Below are positions 20,952 through 34,200 of a stretch of 64,000 nucleotides of DNA, one piece after another; position 1 is the first letter of the stretch, and every line of letters starts with the position of its first letter. The position numbers and the translations under genes are program-made. The notes beneath the pieces were generated by a model, which had not been told where the DNA came from, did no database searches, and saw nothing but the letters and a program-made list of their open reading frames with translations. Source of the stretch: Saccharina japonica (taxonomy: Eukaryota; Sar; Phaeophyceae; Laminariales; Laminariaceae); contig MEHQ01002268.1 of the NCBI GenBank assembly GCA_008828725.1, forward strand, positions 1 through 64,000, written 5' to 3'.

Positions 20952-23900
20952 ACAACAGCAATAGTCCTACGTGTTGTACGTGCATAGAAGTGGTATTAAC
21001 AGTAGCATAAACAGCAGACCGAACAATAGTATCATAGGCCTCCTCACCTCCGAATCTGAGGGCGAGCCAAAGGAAACAAACGCCTCCCCGGTGACCCTGC
21101 CGTCCCCACGCACCACGAACTGGATCGTATCTTCCGTTACGGGCAGCCCTGGGGACCAAGCGTGAAACAAGAAACCATCGAAATAAAACCGTCAGATTGT
21201 AACGGGCGTAATAAAACCGTGAAAACAATAACCCTCGAAAGGAAACCGTAAAAATGAAACGGTCGAGATGAAGCCGTTAAGATGTAACCGCCGACATGTA
21301 CATCCGTCGAAAATTGAGATGAAACCGTCCAGATGCAGCCGTTGAAAGGGGACCGTCCAAAATTTAACCGCCGAAACGAAAATCTGAAATGAAACCGTCA
21401 AAATGAAGAGCTCGACACGAAACCGTGAACATGTAACCGCCAAAAAGAACCCGTCGACAAGTAACCCACGAAGTGAAACCGTGGGATTGAAACCGCCAAA
21501 ACGAAACAGTCAAAATGAACCAATCGATGTGAAACCGGCTATAGATGTAACCGTCGAAAGGAAGCCGTCGAGATCTAACCGAAAAATGAAACGATCGAAG
21601 TGAAACTGTCGAGATGTAACCGTCGACATGGAAACGTCTAAACAAAACCCTCGAAATGTAACCGTCGGCATGAAACCGCCGAAATGCAACCGGCGGCACA
21701 AAACCATCGAAATTTTGAACGACGACATGAAACCGTCGAACTTTAACCGCCGACATCAAAACTGAAGCCGTCAAAATGAAACCGTCGGTGTGTCAGCTCC
21801 GGGAACCCCAGGTGTGCCATGGACCTCCTGGGTACACGAAGTATACGATACCCTCGTGAGGGCGTGTCTTAACTTCACTTCGCGGGCATTGGAACGGAAC
21901 GAACGTAAAATTATTTGCCTGAAAAAGTGGTGCTGATTGGATATTGAGAAAAAAACCACGCGAACAGATTCCAAGCGTTCCAAGCTGTCCGTAAATTTGT
22001 AAAGAGGAAGCGTATCTGTCAAAACAGTAATCCTTGTTCAGCAGAACCGAACGGCCCACTTGGAACGAGATTTTCGGCAGTTGATTGGTGCTGGAAGTGT
22101 TGCAACTGGTTGCGACATTTGCTGGGAGCCCCACGAGGGCATGAGGCAAAATGAGATGACATGGGAGCACGCGATGGAGCACGTGCAGACGCCACAGGTC
22201 TCGCCTGCGGTAGGAGCCACGCGATACGGCCATGGCCTGTACAGGAGGCTCACGAGGGGAAAATTTGGGTGGCGAACGAGACTGTGGCGATAGATATCTA
22301 GCGAAAACGCTGGACCGATGTTCACAGAAGCACCCAGGATACCTCGTCGAGCCGCGACGGCGATATCATAACTTCTAGACTTGTCCCGAGGGTGCCACTT
22401 GGACGGCTAGCACTGCTTGGTCTGAGGCATGTCAGGCGCTCTATTTGCGTGTGAAGCTCTCCTCTGTACCAGGAGCACTCGCTGCCTACGTGACGGTAAC
22501 CCTGTCCTAGAGTCCAGCTGCACAGTCCCGAGGCAAATTTCATGGGTTACTTTCTGTTGCGGCCTGTTCCAGGATCGGGTGCCTAAAAATTCGATCGGAC
22601 ACAAACCGCAAAAACAGCATGGAATGGAACGAACGACCGCGAATAATCTCGTTCCGTTCCAGCCATTCCAAACTGTCGAATGGAGTTAAGACACGGCCTG
22701 AGAGGGATACCGTACAAAGTGGATCAAGCCTCCTCGTTTAACAGCGAGCGAGATTCGCAGGACGAACAAAAATAACCGCCGCACTTTTGTGTTCGGCGAC
22801 CCCGTCCATCCACACCGCTCTCGACGACTCGCCGACCACAAACGACGACCGATCGACCGGCCGACCGACTGGTTTTCTAACCTACTCCCGACCGACTTCC
22901 GAGCGACCGATTTCCAACTTCCAACCGATTCACACCTTGGACAGATGATCTACAGATAGATCATACAGATCATGTAGATAATTCCCACCGCGTGATCTGT
23001 ATACTTCAGGGTAGATACACTCCTGGTCCTTATGATCTAGCTCATGTTGCCCGGTAGGGGCCGTGAAACTTGTATGATCTACGTGCAGCACATGTGTCCT
23101 GGGTTGGATCTGTACTGTGAGCATATAGATCCTGCACAGCACCTGATAACGGCAGAGGTTAGGTTCGAGACTATTTAAATCATGATCTGACGCGTGAACC
23201 GATTACAGTTCGAATTCCGATCGATTTTCGAACTGACTTCCGATTCACTTCCGAGCAACCGATCAACTTCCATTTCAACTATTACGGAAACCCATGGTAA
23301 CTATAACCAAATGTTAGTAAAAATTGGTGAATATATACTTCGTAGGTTTTCCTATGTACCGTAGGTCCTATTATATGATATTTACTATGGTCCCCTGTAA
23401 TAGTTACCTACCGACTACCGAACTGCTACGAGACCCACTACCGACCGGTCACCGACCGGCTATCGATCGACTTCCGACGGGCTACCGACTGATTTCCGAC
23501 CGATTTATGACCGGTGTCCAAGCGACTATAAAAGAATACCTAACGAATCATGTTTTTTTTGTCTTCTCACCCTGGAAAAAGTTAATGACGTCCTGCTTCG
23601 TTGCGGAGAAGGGAAGGCCGCGCATACGGATCACCCCAGTGTGCACCGCGGTCATTGATGCGCCCATCATTCCATCAGCCCCGAGCCCCGCCGCTCCTCC
23701 CCCCCCAGCCCCCCCCCCTCCTCCTCCGGCCATACTTCCGTGGCCGTGGCCCATGCCGCTCATGCTCCCAGACGCACCCCCCTGCCGTTGCATGCCCATG
23801 CCTCCCATGTTCTGGGAAAACCCCGACGCGCACATAAAGCATAGGGCAATAAGCATCGCACCGTGAATTAATGGGTTCGTATACACATAAAATGTAGCGG

Positions 23901-25241
23901 AGAATGATTGGACTATAGACGCAAATCGACGCGAGTCGAGAAGGGAAGAAAGGGCTAGAGTTATCTCGCGTTAACACAGCAAGGCACGAACCGTAGTGGG
24001 GGGGGGGGGGGGTGTACTCATGTCGTGCACGACCGTAGTCGAATGACCATGGAGGAGAACCTGCTGTGTGACCTCTGATTTGGGTTACAACTAGGAGGCA
24101 AAGAGAACAGAAGGGCGAATACAATTAGTGGGATGAAAAAAAAGGGGGGAGGGGGGGAAAGGCTTATCGTCTCTGTCAAACCGTCTCCTGCTGAGCCTGG
24201 AACCATGATATCACCCAAGGGGGTCACCGAAATATACATCAGCACAAAACAATACGGGGGTGCTAGGAAATGGAGGGCAGAACTGTATCGCAAGCTAACA
24301 TTTCGATATTCGAAGTTCGATATTTCGGCAGAAGATAACTTTCCATAAGATGCGCAACACAATTCAAAGCACACCATCACACACACACACCTGTGCCTGG
24401 AGTTGCCCCACGATAGCCGAGTAGTAGTCCATGCGCTTCGATTGGAAGATCTCGATGTACCTATAAAAACAGCAAACATGAAACATCGTACATATCATAC
24501 ACAATATAATACCACCAACGACCAGCGATAAAAGTGGTGGCGGCAATGCCGACAGATGATAATAATAGGGTAATAGGGTGTTCGCGACAATCCAATTTAG
24601 CTGGGGAACATGAAAACATTTGAAACCAACGAGCATGAGGTGCTGGTTGGCTAACCAGGCGAGTCAGAAGTCAACAACCATGAGGAGCTGGTTGGTTAAC
24701 CCATTCAGAACTGAAAAAAATGCCCCACACTAATTTCAAGTATGTTTCCCCCAAATTCGTGGGACCAGTTCTTAAGTTCTTAAGGGGTTAAAATGGTGAA
24801 CCCGAAGGCCCCCCTTCGCCAGTCACAAGATTCTTCGTTTGCTAACCAACCCAAGAAGCAAAACCAACCAGAGAACAATTAGGTTACAAATCGTCACTTT
24901 GGTCACTTCATTCCCACAGCCTTTTAGGATGGTCCAAACGTTTGGGTTGGGGATGCTACTATATACCAGGTAGCAAACAAAGACTGCAAGAAATCCAACC
25001 AACATTGTTTCGTCCAAATCGTCGCAAAACACCGCAATGAACCCGTTTCCGAGTCCGAAGTGAGCCCACTTTTGGGGGACAAAGTACTTGGAATTACAGT
25101 GGTACAGTGGAGTACCCATTTCAAGACTATCCTGTTTAAGGCCATAGTAGAGGTAAGACCAGGTATATTCATCGGCTTGTCACGAGAAACACAACACTAA
25201 CTAGGAACTAGTATGGTATAATGTTTGCAGTATTAAAAGTT

Positions 25242-25272
<31 letters not shown>

Positions 25273-28200
25273 CAGCAGCAGCAGCAGTAGAGAAAGACAC
25301 GTAAATGGCGGTATAATGGGATGGCCTTGAACTGGGTCCGTACCCCAGTGTAGTGAAACAAAAATGACTCTGAACCCTGACCCTATCCGAGTTGGTTGAC
25401 AGTGCAAAAGTGTCACTACAGTTTCATTCCGAGAACTTCCGAAGGCGGTCGGAGGGGAGGGGGGGGGGGGGGGGTACTCATTTGTTGCTTGCCTTAGTCA
25501 TTTGACCATTGACCAATAGTTACGGGATAGTGCTGGGGTTATACAGGGTTTAGAGCGATAATATTTCAACCATTTTGTCAAAGCTGGGCCAAGTTGTAAC
25601 CATGGCCGTGCAAGGAGCAAGTTTATTGCAGAAGTGTCAGCTACAGCATCAATTACAGCAGCGGCGGCAACTGCGACCGTTACCGCGGCAGTTACGTATG
25701 TTGCTCGTTCAAACGGCAGTTACAGTGGTAACAGTAGCAGGAGTTACAGCGCCAGTTACATGGTCGGATACAACGGCGGTTAAAGCGACGGATACAGCGG
25801 CAGTTTCAGCGGCAGTTACAAAGCAACCGATGAACCGTTACACTCCTATCGCATTCAACTATCGCGCCCCAATTATCCCCGTCTGAACGACAGCATTAGA
25901 CCAGATACCCTGAGCAACGAATGCCACAAACCATTTCAGCAACACGATTCTACATCACTACTACAGAACAACGTCATGCCACAAACCCATTTCAGCACCA
26001 CAACAGCACAGGGTCCTAAAGCTTGCAGTAGGCCTTTCAGCACCACGAGAACAGCATATATATAGGGTCCTAACGCTTGCAATACATCGCTACTGCTACA
26101 GAACCCTCAGGCCGTGCTGTGACACAAAACCATTACTGTATCCGGTGTAAGCCAACGAAACACGCGTTGGACCACTTTTGCCGTGGGCCTTTCAGGGACC
26201 CAGGTATTGCTTGCGCTCATCAACACAACGAGGCGCTCGGTCATACCAGCCTTGAGTTCACCAAACTTTCCACATCACGACCCTGGACAGGAATACAAGC
26301 GACGTTTCATGTTCAAATCAATCGATCATAATATCCCCGGTAGAGCCTAGAGTGGTACGAAATATGTGTTGTGTGTAAGTTCCGACTCTGCTTGCAGGTC
26401 AAAAGGGGCTAAACTCGCCGTGGTGGTATGTGCGAATTGTACTGGTGTCGTACCTACGGCCCATGTGCTGTTTGTCTCTTGACAGCGCCATTTGCATCTC
26501 CATGTGGTTCGGCAAAACCACGATTGCCTCGCCCGCTCCCCTCCCGTCCCCTCTCATCACCATCACCACGTCCAAGGGCACCAGCCCTGCAGTACAATAC
26601 CACCACCACCACCACCACCACCACCAGTCACGGTCGACATCAGCAGGTTGCGCCAGGGGAAGAGGAAGCAAAGAAAATACGGCGAAAACCAAGCAAGGAG
26701 GGGCGGATTGACGGAGGAAGGGGGGAAGGAGGAAGGGATAGACGAAGGGAGGGAAGGAGGGAGCGACGGAGTGAGGAAGAGGGTGAGGAAGGCAGGGAGA
26801 GAGGGAGGGGGGGGATTGAGGGAGGAAGGGAGGGAGAGGGAGGAGGGAGCGAGGGAGAGGGGGGGGGCGGAGGATTCCAATTGCGTCAGCAACATTGCAT
26901 GACCAGCAACAGCAATAGCAGCGCCAGCAAATATGGCCAGGGGCAGCAACTATGATAGTGTCAGCAACAATACAGCAATCCCAACAGCAGCAGCAGCAGC
27001 AGCAGTAGCAACAGCAGTAGCGGCCAAAGTATCGGGCAGATTCCAAGGGCGTGAGGAGCTAAGCCAGACCAAGCTTGCGGTGGATGCTACGTTGGCACAC
27101 GCTCGAAAAAAGCATACCCTGTATAGCACAAGGAAAAACTGGTACTGTACACAGCTTACGTACGAACCTGTACAGCATACCGCATACCGCATACCACTCC
27201 GGCCCGGTATATACAAGTTTGGACAAAAACATGAACGTCAAACGAAGCATATATCCCCGGCCATACAGGATACATCATGCAGGATTTCATGTAACAGCAT
27301 ACCAGGTATATGGTGCTGCTGTTTTTGAGCACGCATTTGTACCTGTACCATGTATATTGTAGCCCTACAAATCTCGTTCACGAAGTAGCACATGCTATCT
27401 CATATCGCATGTCGAATATCGCCTGACATCACGTATGGTATAATATAGCACGTAGCATGTAAGACAGCATGCCATGCAGCACTTGCAGTAGCGTTTAGAG
27501 CATTTCATCTCCACGATTGAGTTACCGTACCGGAAAATAACATATCCGCAGAGCAACAGATTCACGTTATTATGCCTACGTAGCCCAGTCTACTATTAAT
27601 AGTTTAGCAACACTGCAGCGCCACCCCCACCACCACTACCAACAACAACCACCACCGCTACCACCATCACCACCATCAGCGTCTCGTAGCCCATACCACT
27701 GTGTTCGTAAATGTAAAATGTGTTTGGATGTCCACCTCAATGCCTAAGCGCACTCAATATCTCCAAACAGATACTTGATATTTCCGCACAAGTCTGTTCG
27801 AATCGGAAATATAGAGAGGGTTCGATGTTCAACCCAAAGTCCAAACGACTCTAGATTTCGGAACACATTGGTGACACTTGGTTTAGAGCATGTACTGCTT
27901 CCTTACCCTGGAGGAAGCGATGGACATCGTCGACGGTTGCCGGTTTGGAAATTTAGGGTATGTTTGGAAGTTCGCCCCACAGCCTAGACGGCTCTAAGTT
28001 TCCGAAAACACCCATTTGTGAGCATTTCATGATTTCTCACCCAATACATTTACGAACAGATTGCTACTTAATTTCGAGCATTTAACGTGCTCTCGCCCCA
28101 TAACATATTTACGAAGAGACTACTACTTAACTTCGAGCATTTAAGGTGTTCTCGCCCCATATATTGACGAACAGAGTACTATTAATACTTAACTTCGAGC

Positions 28201-31200
28201 ATTTAATGTTGTCTCACCCCAATATATTATCGAACAGAGTGCTACTTAATTTCGAGCATTTCATGCTTTCTCGCCCCACGTATGTTTACGAACAGTTTGA
28301 TACTCAACTTCTAGCACGTAGTGCTTTCTCGCCCCATCTACATGCATGTAGGAACATGTTCATACTTAAACCCTTTTCGTGCTGCAGCATCGACCTTACT
28401 CAAATTCCAAGTAAAGTGTCCTCAAAATGGGATGGGATGCAGTCCTACAGGCATAAACGGGTTAATTTAGACCGTTCAATGTTTTCTCGCCCTATACCGA
28501 CGTATATATATACAAGGTTCCCCTTCGGGATGTTGGTCACTTGAAATCCCGGGGGTGTCGCAAGGTGAGGATAGATCGTATATATATATACGAACAGATT
28601 TAATTCGTAGATTGTTTCGAGAATTCAAGGTTTTCTTACCCTGGAAGAAACGAAGGACGTCGTCGATGGTCGCCTCGAACGGCAGTCCGCGCAGTCGTAC
28701 ACATGGGAACGGCCCGAGCACATCTTCCAAGCAGTCTGCTTCGCGAGTATGAACACATGACAAAATATTAAAAGGACAAAAACAAGGGGGGTGGAAAAGA
28801 GGTTAGAAACCTTGCACAGAGGGTAAGGAGACGTATGATGGGGAGTCGGTGGGTTTGTAAGCTCCGAAAACGGGCAACTGGTAAGGTAGAGTGAAAGAAC
28901 ACCTGGTACCTGATATGTGGTAATATAAAAGAGCAAGATAGGGGACGGCAAGGTAAGGTAGGGTAGGGTAGGGTAGGGTAGGGTAGGGTAGGGTAGGGTA
29001 GGGTAGGGTAGGGTAGGGTAGGGTAGGGTAGGGTAGGGTAAGGTATCGAAGGGTAGGGTAGGGTAGGGTAGGGTAGGGAATTGCGGAATTGCAGGGTTTG
29101 GAAGGGTAATGTAGGGTAAGGTAAGAGGTGCGGCAAGGCAGGGCAAGGTAAGGCAAGGCAAGGCCATCGCCCCAACGGGCGCGAACAAAATTTTCTGCGC
29201 AATAGATGATAAAAAAGGGGGGGATAAAGACGGTTTGAAGTTGGACGGGACAGGCAGTGCACCTTGTACGGGCATCAATTGCAGCAAACCCCTTTGAGGC
29301 TTCAGACTACGCAAGACGAATACTTCGTACAACATCGGCCACTGGTTGGCTGGGGGATGACAAAGTTGATGTCCCAAGTACGATGCAAGAATATTTAGGG
29401 CACGGGCGCAACATAATCCTACTGGTACTGCTGCCCGCTGACAATGCTCAGTCGTAGACGGGGAACTACATGATAAATAGCGTGGTTTTGGTCCGTATCT
29501 CCCAGTCTCAAACGGGCCATCGGACACTGCACTGCACTGCTGTCCTGTTTTGCTGTGCGTGTAATGTCAACCCAATCTTGACTCGATCACCTTCATTGCA
29601 GTACAGGGGAACGGTATAAGAAAAAAAGTGACCATTGCAGCAACCGCCACACCACGCAGCCTCAATGGTGGCCTGTGCTGGGGTAGGAGATGTGTCCGAA
29701 TTTATTTTAGGGTTCTCGAGATAGCGACAAAAAAAAAGGATATATTTTGTGTAATCAACCGCTTACGGGCAGCATGAGCGCCCCCAGCAGCAAGGATAGG
29801 ATCACGTTGCGCCCATGCCGTGCGACTCCTTCCATTGCAACAATTGTAACTCGGACAGCAACCATTGTATATACCATCCCCCAATGACGCAGTGGTCGTT
29901 ACTATTATTACTACTAATGATGTAACCGTCACTTGATATCGTCACTTTTTCCCTCTCTCGAGTCTCAAGAGACAAGAGAGGGTTAAGGAGACGTACGGCA
30001 CGCGCGCAGCGTGATGATATGATAGGATGGCATGCTTCCACTGGTGTTGCACGATAAGCATCGAAGGTTGTTGGCAAATACCCTCTTCCCTCTTCTCGCT
30101 CTTTAGGGTGCTATCGACAAATCAAGTCACATGGGGGGTTCCATTAAAAGCTCAAGAATAATTGCGAGGCCAACCACAGCCGTACACAATTGCAGGAGTA
30201 GTACAGCAGCAGGAGTGGCGTGGCAGCAGTCGTAGTGCGGCACCACGTACGAGCATTATCGGGGGAGAGGAAAAATAACAAAAGAAAGCAACGGGCGACA
30301 ACGCAAGCCCAACAAATAATGCTAAAGCCGTAGAGTAAGAGCATGCTTACATACATAAATGTTCATACACGAGCGTTATTTGCAGGACTGTTCATGGGTC
30401 CGGCGAGAGTTTAAGAACCTCTTGACCTGACCCGACCCGACCCGTGGGATTTCAAAACTTCCTGACCCGACCCGCGGATTGGGTCATGCATGACCATGAG
30501 CGTGAAGAGCCCTGATTAATAGTACCCGTATTTATGCTATGCTAGGTAAAGACGAAAAAAAGACCCAAAACCCCTAAAAAAAATGAGGTTATACTCTCCG
30601 AAAAAATAGGAAAAAAACGGTGTTTCACGTATTGTTCTTGTTGACGATGATTCTGGGTTGTTGATTCTGAGATTGTTGTTGTGGCCAGTATTTTTGCTGC
30701 TGTTTCGCTGTGCTGGTACATAGTTTTGTTGCATGCATGCTGTTTCGAGTCCTGATTCCCCGTCCTAGAGAGCTACCTGGTACAAGTGATGCGGTCGCAC
30801 ACCGCTGTGGGCCAGAGAAAACCACACTTTTCACAAAGCAATACGTACTCAATCGAGGTATCTACGTAAGATGTACCTGACGTGATATCATATTACAAGT
30901 GTAAAAGGTAAAAGCTGAAAGCGCAATGCGTCTTTCAAAACTCACAGTCTCCCACGCCCATGTACAACATGTTTTTATGATTTCAAAGGTAAGCTGATGT
31001 GCATATGAGTTTCAAAACTCACAGCAGTATCCCACACTCACGTGTAACACGTGTTTCAAAGGTAAGCTGCAAGTGCAATGTGACTTTCAAAACCCAGTCT
31101 CCCCCCCCGCTCACGTACATGTTTTTCAAAAGAAAGCTGAATGTACAATGTGACTTTCAAAACTTAGTATCCCCCCCCCGCTCACGTACAACATGTTTTT

Positions 31201-34200
31201 CAAAGGAAAGCTGAACGTGCAATGTGACGTTCAAAACTCAGTCTCCCCCCCCGCTCACGTACAACATGTTTCTCAAATGTAAGCTGAAAACGCAACATGT
31301 TTTTTTTAACTCACAGTCTCCCACGCTCATGCCCTGTCCGCCTCCCATCATGCCCCCCTGGACACTACCGTGGCCCATCCCCTGCCCCATCCCTTGACCC
31401 ATCCCCTGCCCCATGCCCTGACCCATGCCCTGCCCCATGCCCTGACCCATGATCCCTTGTTGCTGCTGAGCCATCTGCTGCTGCTGTTGCTGCTGCTGTT
31501 GTTGCTGTTGCTGCTGTTGCTGCTGCTGCTGCACCTGATCGGTCGCCAATCGCGCGAGTATGGTATCATACGTACGTACGTACGTGCGCAAATCAGACGC
31601 AAGTACGTACCTGTCGTGGGATATATCGGACGCTTCGTTTTCTAGAATTGTAAGTCGGCAGGATTTCGCGACTATCATAACAACTACCAGGGTAATCGGT
31701 AGGTGCCGCTAGCCGACCAACCAACTTCAGTCGGCAAGTCGGCCGGCAAAGTCAGCTGATGGCCAGCCGACTTGCCGACTTAAAGCCACGCGAACGAAGC
31801 GAGCCAAATCAGCCCTCCCCGGCCAAGGAGGCAAGATTAAATAAAAAAGTAAAAACTATCCCGCATCAACAATCCTTTCTACAAGAATAAAAGCCCCATA
31901 ATAAGTCGGATAGTCGGCACCTCTGGGAAACGATTATTACTAACAATCCAGTCCGACTTTTAATAGTTGATGGCTCAACTCGCGCCGACTCAAAGCTCAA
32001 TTATTTTCCGATTCAACATCCAATACGACACCCGATACATTGGAAGTTCCGATAGAATATCCGATACATCAGAACCTCCGATACGACGTCGGATATATCT
32101 GCGACGTCCGATATATCTGAACTTCCATATGATATCCGTTATATCGGAGCTTCCCATACGATATTCGATACGGAACTTCAGATGCTGGCATACAAAAGTA
32201 CGTACACCGGGTACGAGTTATTGTTGAGCCTCTACCAGAGGAAAATCTCAACAGAAATAGCCAACGCTGCAGCCAATCAGCCAGCTTTTGATAGTCAATC
32301 AGGCAACACTACTCAATAGCCAATCGGCTAACTAGCCCATCAGCGAGTCCGTCGACTATTTATTCGCCACAGCCGACCAGACAACCATTCAACCATTTCA
32401 TAGGCAACAGTCCAAGTATCATCCAACCAATCAACACCATTTCATCGCCAATCAGTCCACTGTGTAATGGCCAATCAGTCAACACTACTACTACAGCCGA
32501 TCAGCCTACCAGTCGACCATTCAATAGCAAATCAGCGAATCAGCCGACCAGTTAACTATTCAATCGCCAATCAGCCAAGGCCTATTATTAACAGCTGATT
32601 ATAAATTGCCTATCAGTCAATTAGCAAGTCAGCTGATCAGACCCATATCTGATTGCAGTGAGTGCCTTGCTCTGGTTCTAAATTGCGCAGGTGGCCGACA
32701 CCCCCTTGCATACTGCTTGCATACTGCTGTGGGCGCAAAACAAAACTTGTGGAGACGTTGAAAAATGTAGCGCACAATTAGGCGTACCTTTATTGAGAGG
32801 TGTCATTCATGTACACTGTCCAATGTCTTTACAAGGAGCTTTTTACGCCAACGTTGTGCAAGGGGGGGGTCCCGGCCACCTTTGAGAGTACTTGCTTTCC
32901 TCGGTACCCTCCCGCTCCTGGTACTTTTAACCCATGCAGAACTGAAAAAAAAAATCCCACACTAATTCCAAATAGTTTGTACCCAAATTGGTGGGACCAG
33001 TTCTTAACCCCTTAAGAACCGGTCACCCGTTTTTGGGGGACAAACTAGTTGGAATTGGTGTGGGACTAAATGGGTTAAGGGCTTAATATGTCACACCAGG
33101 TACGTACGTTTCGTTCTTTCCTGGTACTTCGTATATACTACTGCTGAGTGAGTTTCTGTTTCCCGGTGCTATTAGCAGTACACCTATTAATTTTGAATCG
33201 CTCAGACTATTAGTTTATACCAGGTAAAGCAGTAGGTGGTATATTTGACACTGCATATCATAGAGTGCACCCATCGGGTAGATCGTCGATCCCACTTGAT
33301 CTAGATATTTCAGGGAAGACAGATTTCTGATCTGTAGGATCTGGGTCATGATGCTGGGTGGGAGCCATTCAATCTGAATCATATACAGTAGGTCATTCGT
33401 GGGTTCAATCTGTACTACACAGATCCTGCTCAACATATCAGAAGGACTGGTTAGGATCTAGATGATCTATCTGACCTATCTGATCTGTCTGACCTGTCCG
33501 ACGTCTGATAGGTCGGCTTAAAGTCAAGCGTATACCGTACAATGTAATCAAGATAAAATATGACAATACTGTAATCAAGATAACAATATGATAATACTGC
33601 AATCAAGATAATATTATAACAATACTGTAATCAAGATAACACAACCCCTGGGACGAATTTCCGGGACGATTGTCTCCAAAACAAAGGGGGGTAAAACACA
33701 ACCGGAATGCTGTCTCTGGAAACGCCTTGATGTCTCGTCGAGACCTTTTCATAGACGCATCGCTCAGTGTATGAACTCTCGCCGTTGTCGAGCAAATCAG
33801 CTAAAAAATAGCACATTCGTCCGAGGGGGTGTGTAATCTTACCATCTTGATTTCGATACACGGTAGACTGGCACTGCGCACTGCCAGTTGCGATGGGTTT
33901 CCAATATCGCCTGGCGTTATTACCGTTACACGCGGACGGCTTTGCTGAGTCTTGAAAAAAAGTGCGACTGCGCAAGCTCGGCAAAACTTGATGCAAACGA
34001 ACGACCAGTGGGAATGAATGTTGTATCCTGTATGCGCCTGATGAAAACCAAGGCAAGTGTCGGCAAGAAGGGATGGCTGTGACCAAGGCTTGCACACCTC
34101 GGACAGATGATGATCTGTATGATTTGTATGATCTGTATGATCTGTATGATCTGTATGGTCTGTATGATCTAGAAAATCGATTATCACTTCAAGAGCTAGA

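Larger units (their letters stand above)
21149..23570 (-). other. Intron 8 (2.4 kb)
   Basis: It holds a minisatellite (21170-21790), an inverted-repeat element (21841-22715), GACCGACC-rich DNA, a GATCTGTAT-family copy (22932-23165) and a MITE-B copy (23283-23399). Donor is GTGAGA and acceptor CCCCAG. Confidence 0.8.
24461..26453 (-). other. Intron 6 (2.0 kb)
   Basis: It holds a MITE-C copy (24696-24791), a stretch shared with 45.68 kb (25090-25190), a (GTA)n/(GCA)n tract (25239-25290), a G-run near 25458-25475 and a CAGTTACAGCGG repeat (25600-25835). Confidence 0.8.
26587..28639 (-). other. Intron 5 (2.05 kb) with donor copies and a pyrimidine tract
   Basis: In transcript direction it holds, after the donor, a minisatellite derived from the exon 5 border (28345-28017), a partial copy of exon 5 with donor (27945-27907), CCA-rich DNA (27615-27680) and, close to the acceptor, a long pyrimidine tract (GA-rich on the plus strand at 26690-26875). 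Confidence 0.8.
28736..31314 (-). other. Intron 4 (2.6 kb)
   Basis: The donor GTGAGTT is followed by a tandem array with donor copies and G-runs (31315-30905). Further in are GC-poor unique DNA and a (GGGTA)n tract on the plus strand (28950-29165). Confidence 0.8.

Noticed and set aside
25575..25886. 103-codon plus-strand frame
   Set aside because: It follows the CAGTTACAGCGG repeat and lies antisense within intron 6.
26399..27046. 215-codon minus-strand frame taken as one protein
   Set aside because: Only the segment 26586-26454 matches an RRM and has splice sites; the rest is translated GA-rich and CAG-rich intron DNA.
28017..28345. CRISPR-like array of repeats and spacers
   Set aside because: Units of about 62 bp are degenerate head-to-tail copies without constant repeat and unique spacer, in a eukaryotic intron.
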